Origin: Acidimicrobiia bacterium
Lineage (GTDB): Bacteria > Actinomycetota > Acidimicrobiia > IMCC26256 > JAMXLJ01
NCBI GenBank assembly: GCA_024281095.1
Contig: JAMXLJ010000159.1
Coordinates: forward strand, 1 to 64,000
DNA: 64,000 bases
Direction: 5' to 3'
The notes under the pieces were generated by a model. The model was given only the letters and a program-made list of their open reading frames with translations, ran no database searches and was not told the DNA's origin. Both the position numbers and the translations under genes were made by a program. Positions 59,422 through 64,000 of the stretch are shown here, piece after piece; the stretch's first letter is position 1; each line of letters begins with the position of its first letter.

Positions 59422-60500
59422 CCTCACTCCGGCTCAGCCCGCTCGACGCGGAGCACCGCGCGCTCGGCGCCCGCACGGCGGAATTCGGCGGCTGGGACAT
59501 GCCGCTGCAGTACGCAGGCGTGCTCGAAGAACATCGGGCATGCCGCGAACGCGCCGTCGTGTTCGACGTGTCGCACCTCGGTTCCGTCCGGACCCGTGGG
59601 CCCGACGCCTTCGACGTGTTGCAGTGGGCGCTCACCAACGATCTGCGTCGCACGAGCCCCGGGCATGCGCAGTACACGCACTTGCTCGACCCGCACGACG
59701 CCCACGTGGTCGACGACATCATCGTGTGGTGGTTGGGCGCCGACGACTTCATGGTGATGCCCAACGCGTCCAACACACAGCCACTGCTGGACGCGTTGCG
59801 GGACGCGGCGCGTCAGCGACGTGATGCGTGCACGATCGACGATGTCACGGGGGAGCGGGTCGTGCTCGCGGTGCAGGGCCCGAAGGCGCGTGACCTTCTC
59901 GCCCGCGTCGTCCCCGACGCCGCGGCGACGCCCCGGTTCGCGGTCCGGCCTCTCGAGTGGCAGGGCACGCACGGCTGGGTGGCGGGCACCGGCTACACCG
60001 GTGAGGACGGTGTCGAGCTCCACGTGCCCCGCGAGGCTGCAGTGTCGTGCTGGCGGGCCCTGCTCGAGGTGGGACTGCAGCCCGCCGGTCTCGCGGCGCG
60101 CGACACGTTGCGCCTCGAGATGGGGTTCCCATTGCACGGTCACGAGCTCGGCGCCGGTATCACGCCGTATCAGGCCGGCCTCAGCTGGGTCGTGCGTCCC
60201 GACAAGGGCGACTTCCGGGGCCACGACGCGCTGCTCCGGGAGCAGGAGTCGGGCGTGACGCGCCGGCTGCGCGGGCTGCTCCTCGACGGGCGTCAGGTGC
60301 CGCGGGCGGGGTACGCAGTGCGGCGCGACGGCGAGCAGCTGGGCGAGGTCACGAGCGGCAACTTCTCGCCCACGCTCGAGCGGGGGATCGCGCTCGCGTT
60401 CCTGCGTCCCGACGTGTCCGAGGGCGAGGTGGTCGACGTCGACGTCAGGGGCCGCCCCGCCCGTGCGGTCGTGGTCAAGCCGCCGTTCGTGCATCGGTGA
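59418..60500 (+). CDS. gcvT: Aminomethyltransferase (glycine cleavage system T protein)
   Basis: 360 residues from GTG. The folate-binding N half has GGWDMPLQYAGVLEEHRACR and FDVSHLGSVRT, and the C half is the barrel domain with TGYTGEDGVELHVP and ARDTLRLEMGFPLHGHEL. It takes the aminomethyl group from lipoylated H protein to tetrahydrofolate, releasing ammonia. The long upstream frame is a shadow of the preceding gene. Confidence 0.96.
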   Translation: MTSLRLSPLDAEHRALGARTAEFGGWDMPLQYAGVLEEHRACRERAVVFDVSHLGSVRTRGPDAFDVLQWALTNDLRRTSPGHAQYTHLLDPHDAHVVDDIIVWWLGADDFMVMPNASNTQPLLDALRDAARQRRDACTIDDVTGERVVLAVQGPKARDLLARVVPDAAATPRFAVRPLEWQGTHGWVAGTGYTGEDGVELHVPREAAVSCWRALLEVGLQPAGLAARDTLRLEMGFPLHGHELGAGITPYQAGLSWVVRPDKGDFRGHDALLREQESGVTRRLRGLLLDGRQVPRAGYAVRRDGEQLGEVTSGNFSPTLERGIALAFLRPDVSEGEVVDVDVRGRPARAVVVKPPFVHR

Positions 60501-60597
60501 GCGCCGTGGTGCCGTCGGGCCCCTCCCGACCCACGAGGTCGCGTCCGGCGGCACCCTTCCGCGACAATGGGCGTTCCGCACCGGAGTAGGGAGGCTC

Positions 60598-61938
60598 ATG
60601 GGGCACTCCGTCCCGCACACCGACGCCGAGATCGCCGCGATGCTCGACTTCCTCGGTTTGGCGTCGCTCGACGACCTCTACGCACACATCCCCGACGCGG
60701 TCCGCCTCGCCGGCGGCCTCGACGTCGCACCCGGTGCCGCGGAGAGCGACGTGCTGGCCGAGATCGACGCGCTCGCAGCGGCCAACCGTCCCGCGGTCGG
60801 CGGTCTGGTGTCGTTCGCGGGCTTCGGCGCGTACGAGCACGAGCGCCCCGCGGTCGTGCCTGCGCTGACCATGCGGAGCGAATTCGTCACGTCGTACACG
60901 CCCTACCAGCCGGAGTTGTCGCAGGGTGTCCTCCAGGCCCTGTTCGAGTACCAGTCGATGGTGTGCGCGCTGTTCGGCCTCGACGTCGCGAATGCGTCGC
61001 TGTACGACGCGGCATCGGCCGCGGTCGAAGGCCTCAACCTCGCCGCCGCGGCCACCAAGCGCCGGGTCGCTTGGATCTCGCGGGCCGTCCATCCGAACAT
61101 CCGTGAGGTCGTGCGGACCCTGACCGGTCCGCGGCTCGAGCTTCGCGAAGCGCCGCTCGTGGACGGGCGCACCGAGTGGCCCGACGACCTCGGTGAGGCG
61201 GCCGCGCTGCTCGTGGCCTATCCCAACGTGCTCGGTTGTCTGGAGGACGTAGCCGACGCCGCCCGTCGGGCCCACGACGCCGGCGCGCTCCTCGTCGCGC
61301 AGGCCGATCCGGTGGCCGCGGGGCTGTTGCGTTCGGTCGGAAGTCTCGGAGCCGACGTGGCGGTGGGGGAGGGCCAACCGTTCGGCACCCCCCTCGGCTT
61401 CGGCGGACCGTATGTCGGCCTCTTCGCCACCCGCAACGCACCGTACGTACGCCGCTGGCTGCCCGGGCGCCTTGTCGGCGAGACCGTCGACGCCGACAAC
61501 CGGCGCGCGTACGTGTTGACGTTGTCGACGCGCGAGCAGCACATTCGGCGGGCGGAGGCGTCGTCGAACGTCTGTACGAATCAGACGCTCATCGCGATCG
61601 CGGCCGCGATCCATCTCGCCTGGCTCGGACCGCACGGATTGCGCGAGCTGGCGCTGCGGTGTGCGCGCGGCGCGCGCTACACGCGTGAGCAGCTGTTGCG
61701 CATCCCGGGTGTCGAGCCCGCGGTCGACGCGCCGACGCTGTACGAGTTCGCGCTGCGCACGCCGGGGCCGGCCGCAGTGGTGCTCGAGCGGCTCGCAGAG
61801 GAGGGATACCTCGGCGGAGTCGACCTCGCACCGCACTACCCCGAGCTCGGCGACGCGATCCTGCTCGCGGTCACCGAGACCCGCACGCGCGCGGAGGTCG
61901 ACGACTTCGCGAGCACGTTCGAGAAGGCACTGCGATGA
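60598..61938 (+). CDS. gcvPA: Glycine dehydrogenase (decarboxylating) subunit 1
   Basis: 446 residues from ATG 60598 with GTAGGGAGG directly upstream. It has the P-protein N-half features: YTPYQPELSQGVLQALFEYQ, SLYDAASAAVEG and EGQPFGTPLGFGGPYVGLF. P protein is split in two genes in this lineage, as in many Gram-positive bacteria; this half lacks the PLP Lys. The stop overlaps gcvPB (ATGA). Confidence 0.97.
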   Translation: MGHSVPHTDAEIAAMLDFLGLASLDDLYAHIPDAVRLAGGLDVAPGAAESDVLAEIDALAAANRPAVGGLVSFAGFGAYEHERPAVVPALTMRSEFVTSYTPYQPELSQGVLQALFEYQSMVCALFGLDVANASLYDAASAAVEGLNLAAAATKRRVAWISRAVHPNIREVVRTLTGPRLELREAPLVDGRTEWPDDLGEAAALLVAYPNVLGCLEDVADAARRAHDAGALLVAQADPVAAGLLRSVGSLGADVAVGEGQPFGTPLGFGGPYVGLFATRNAPYVRRWLPGRLVGETVDADNRRAYVLTLSTREQHIRRAEASSNVCTNQTLIAIAAAIHLAWLGPHGLRELALRCARGARYTREQLLRIPGVEPAVDAPTLYEFALRTPGPAAVVLERLAEEGYLGGVDLAPHYPELGDAILLAVTETRTRAEVDDFASTFEKALR

Positions 61939-63509
61939 CGCGCAAGCCGCAGCCGGTCCTGACCGGTCCGAGTGGGGGACAGGCCTGGTCGGCCTCGGTC
62001 ATCGGGCGCCATCACGAACCGGTGGTGTACGAGCTCTCCTCGCCCGGGCGGCGCTCGTGGTCGTTTCGCACCACGGGCATGCCCGAATGGGACGCGACCG
62101 ACCTCGTCCCTGCGGACCATCTCGCCGATGAACCGCCCGCGCTGCCCGAGGTGTCGGAACGCGATCTCGTCGCGCACGTGACACGGCTGACGCAGCGGAA
62201 CTACTCGGTCGACCTCGGTGCGTACCCGCTCGGGTCGTGCACGATGAAGTACAACCCCAAGCTCTGCGACGTGGCGTCGTCGGTACCGGGGCTCACGGGC
62301 GTGCACCCCGCGCAGCCCGGCGAGCAGACCCAGGGTTGGTTGCGACTCCTCGTCGAGCTCGAAGACGCGCTGTGCCGCATCACGGGCATGGCCGCGGCGA
62401 CGTTGCAACCCGCGGCCGGTGCGCAGGGCGAGCTCACCGGGCTCCTCTTGATGCGCGCGTGGCACGACGCCGCGGGGTCGCCGCGAACCAAGGTGCTGAT
62501 CCCCGACTCCGCGCACGGCACGAACCCCGCCTCCGTCACGCTCGCGGGGTACCAGACCGTCGAGGTCCCGTCCGACCGGCGCGGCCTCGTCGATCTCGAC
62601 GCTTTGCGCACGCTCGTCGACGACGACGTCGCCGGCTTGATGCTGACCAACCCCAACACGCTCGGTCTGTTCGAGACCGACATCGTGGAGATCGCGCGTC
62701 TCGTGCACGAAGCGGGCGGGCTCCTGTACTACGACGGCGCGAACCTCAACGCGATCCTCGGCGAGGTCCGGCCCGGCGACATGGGCTTCGACATCGTGCA
62801 CATGAACCTGCACAAGACGTTCGCGGTGCCGCACGGCGGGGGAGGGCCGGGTGCCGGGCCCGTCGCGGTTGCGCCGCGCCTCGTCGAGTTCCTTCCCGGG
62901 CCCCGGCCGCAGCTCGACCCGGAGACGAACCGCTACACCCTCACCACGCCGCCGCGCTCCATCGGACGCATCCACGGGTGGCACGGCAACGCGCTCGCGC
63001 TCGCACGTGCGTACGCGTACATCCGGGCCAACGGTGGCGACGGGTTGCAGCTCGTCGCGCAGACGGCGGTGCTCAACGCGCGCTACCTCAAAGAGCGCGT
63101 GCGCGACGTGTTCGACCTCCCGTACGACGAGCCGTGCATGCACGAGTTCGTCGCATCGGCCGCGAACGTGAAGCGGGCGACCGGTGTGAAGGCGCTCGAC
63201 CTCGCGAAGCGTCTCATCGAGGAGGGATTCCACCCTCCGACGATGTACTTCCCGCTCATCGTCGACGAGGCGCTCATGGTCGAACCCACCGAGACCGAGA
63301 GCCCCCAGACGGTCGAAGCGATGGCCCAGGCGTTCGAGCGGATCGTCACCGAGGCGGAGGCCGACGGCGGCGCCGCGGCTCGGGCCGCGCCGCGCACGAC
63401 CCCGGTGTCACGGGTCGACGAAGTGCAGGCGGCGAAGAAGCTCCGCCTGCGCTGGACTCCGGACGAAGAACGGTCCACGGCCGCCCGGGTGCCATCTCCT
63501 CTGCACTGA
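61935..63509 (+). CDS. gcvPB: Glycine dehydrogenase (decarboxylating) subunit 2
   Basis: 524 residues. The PLP Lys is K294 in MNLHKTFAVPHGGGGPGAGP; YPLGSCTMKYNP and PDSAHGTNPASVTLAGY are further P-protein signatures. Together with gcvPA it decarboxylates glycine and passes the aminomethyl group to GcvH. The last 60 or so residues are less conserved and rich in Ala and Arg. A hairpin follows the stop at 63588-63613. Confidence 0.97.
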   Translation: MTRKPQPVLTGPSGGQAWSASVIGRHHEPVVYELSSPGRRSWSFRTTGMPEWDATDLVPADHLADEPPALPEVSERDLVAHVTRLTQRNYSVDLGAYPLGSCTMKYNPKLCDVASSVPGLTGVHPAQPGEQTQGWLRLLVELEDALCRITGMAAATLQPAAGAQGELTGLLLMRAWHDAAGSPRTKVLIPDSAHGTNPASVTLAGYQTVEVPSDRRGLVDLDALRTLVDDDVAGLMLTNPNTLGLFETDIVEIARLVHEAGGLLYYDGANLNAILGEVRPGDMGFDIVHMNLHKTFAVPHGGGGPGAGPVAVAPRLVEFLPGPRPQLDPETNRYTLTTPPRSIGRIHGWHGNALALARAYAYIRANGGDGLQLVAQTAVLNARYLKERVRDVFDLPYDEPCMHEFVASAANVKRATGVKALDLAKRLIEEGFHPPTMYFPLIVDEALMVEPTETESPQTVEAMAQAFERIVTEAEADGGAAARAAPRTTPVSRVDEVQAAKKLRLRWTPDEERSTAARVPSPLH

Positions 63510-63576
63510 CCGCCGCCCGCACCCTGCATTGCTTCATTGAACGTGTGGTTGCGGTTTCCGCCGAGGGAGCTTCAAT

Positions 63577-63598
63577 GCACCTGCTGGGCACCTGCTGG
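63577..63598 (+). repeat. Two tandem 11-bp direct repeats
   Basis: GCACCTGCTGG occurs twice back to back. Its first eight bases pair with 63606-63613, so either copy can form the left arm of the following hairpin. Confidence 0.6.
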
Positions 63599-63613
63599 GG
63601 GGACTGCAGGTGC
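63588..63613 (+). terminator. Hairpin downstream of the gcv operon
   Basis: GCACCTGC at 63588-63595 and GCAGGTGC at 63606-63613 form an 8-bp stem with a 10-base loop about 80 bases after the gcvPB stop. There is no T-run. It is weak as a terminator. Confidence 0.35.
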
Positions 63614-63621
63614 TGTGGGTT

Positions 63622-63649
63622 AGTTGACATAACGTGGCTTATGGGCGCA
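63622..63649 (-). other. dif: dif-like Xer recombination site candidate
   Basis: On the minus strand the 28 bases read as an 11-bp arm TGCGCCCATAA, a 6-bp centre GCCACG and an 11-bp arm TTATGTCAACT. The inner CATAA/TTATG pair around six bases is the Xer core, and both outer arms resemble the XerC and XerD arms of E. coli dif (GGTGCGCATAA and TTATGTTAAAT). No Xer gene is visible nearby. It could be the chromosome dimer-resolution site or a site used by an integrated element. Confidence 0.5.
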
Positions 63650-63674
63650 GCCGCTACGGGGCCGCCCATAAGCC
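63636..63674. repeat. 12-bp perfect inverted repeat overlapping the dif-like site
   Basis: GGCTTATGGGCG at 63636-63647 is exactly complementary to 63663-63674 with a 15-base loop. One arm overlaps the right half of the dif-like site, so the XerC-like half-site is present twice in opposite orientation. Confidence 0.85.
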
Positions 63675-63787
63675 CACACGAAGCCCGTCTCCGCACGCGA
63701 CATTGGACGTCCCCCGGGAGGACGCGCTTTCCGAGGACGCACCGTGGATCCTCACGTCCTCGCGTCGTCCTCGCAGCTCGTCTGGTG

Positions 63788-64000
63788 TCAGGGTACGAAG
63801 CCGTTGTCGCTGAGGAACTCGTACAGGCCGTCGACCAACTGCAGGTCGCCGAGGGCCTCGACTGGGGTCCAGCGCGCTTCGGCGGCGTCGTCGCCCGGTG
63901 TGGGGGTCGCGTCGTCGAGGATGGCGACGGCGAAGTCGAGGATGACGAAGTGGTACGGGGTCGGGTCGGCACCCATGCGTTCGACCCAACCGACGAAGCC
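63788..64000 (-). CDS. NUDIX hydrolase, C-terminal part
   Basis: 70 residues, cut by the window edge, so the NUDIX box is not visible. The remaining part has the family's C-terminal pattern: PYHFVILDFAV, then EARWTPVEALGDLQLVDGLYEFL. A start at ATG 63976 would leave only 62 residues and is not the true start because the frame stays open to the edge. It probably hydrolyses an oxidised nucleotide or ADP-ribose-like substrate. Confidence 0.7.
   Translation of the reverse strand, partial: GFVGWVERMGADPTPYHFVILDFAVAILDDATPTPGDDAAEARWTPVEALGDLQLVDGLYEFLSDNGFVP

Noticed and set aside
59000-60600. Glycine riboswitch ahead of gcvT
   Set aside because: gcvT starts by overlapping the preceding gene and no conserved glycine aptamer is visible upstream of gcvT, gcvPA or gcvH.

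Overview
The window is a continuous piece of high-GC bacterial chromosome, almost certainly from an actinomycete (Actinomycetota). The support is a WhiB-type protein, a GarA-like FHA / MerR / bifunctional-nuclease / glycine-cleavage neighbourhood with the same gene set as the mycobacterial Rv1826-Rv1832 region, ScpA-ScpB-RluB followed by aromatic amino acid genes, a DrrA-DrrB type exporter, frequent GTG starts and many start-stop overlaps. A deep-branching class such as Acidimicrobiia is my best guess, but that is inference without any search.

Layout. 1-13 kb is core housekeeping: the end of a DksA/TraR zinc-finger gene, a site-2 protease, an HD protein, trpS, scpA-scpB-rluB, aroH-type chorismate mutase, tyrA-aroA-cmk-plsC (chained by 4-base overlaps), ispH, a PDZ/radical-SAM-like/DUF512 protein and der. 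13-17.4 kb holds a TadE/TadG pair, an acyl-CoA carboxylase carboxyltransferase, a small zinc-ribbon membrane protein and tRNA-Pro(GGG). 17.4-24 kb is gene-poor and accessory: a lone small ORF flanked by hairpins, a cytochrome P450, TfoX-N, a zinc alcohol dehydrogenase, a short-chain dehydrogenase and small hypotheticals. 24-33.5 kb is a surface-polysaccharide style region: a membrane-bound spermidine-synthase-like protein, a multi-pass membrane protein, a GT4 glycosyltransferase, a flippase and a glycoside hydrolase lipoprotein, with a decayed fragment of a second hydrolase-like gene beside it.

33.5-45.2 kb is regulatory and transport: a REC-EAL phosphodiesterase, WhiB, an orphan NuoF-like flavoprotein, MarR divergent from a DrrAB exporter, a PAS-PAS-GAF-PP2C-HATPase protein, a second ABC exporter and a STAS protein. 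45.2-51.8 kb carries a gamma-glutamyltransferase and CoxD/CoxE/XdhC-like maturation proteins without their molybdenum enzyme, an atypical SDR, a Dabb protein and a CDP-alcohol phosphatidyltransferase. 51.8-63.5 kb carries a fused sugar-nucleotidyltransferase/phosphohexomutase and the full glycine cleavage set (gcvH, gcvT, gcvPA, gcvPB) with lipoate attachment, a GarA-like FHA protein, two MerR regulators, HPRT, DUF151 and a PD-(D/E)XK-like protein. The window ends with a Xer/dif-like site and a truncated NUDIX gene.

The most interesting signals are: (1) a recurrent TAnnnT box 6-9 bases before start codons, implying widespread leaderless transcription; (2) a 28-bp dif-like site at 63622-63649; (3) an isolated small ORF at 17881 bounded by perfect hairpins and resembling a secreted or modified peptide precursor; (4) an exact 30-bp inverted copy of the glycoside hydrolase gene; (5) a repeat-built 53-residue ORF coupled to an SDR; (6) an orphan Cox/Xdh maturation set; (7) a single polypeptide combining RsbU and RsbW functions near its STAS partner.
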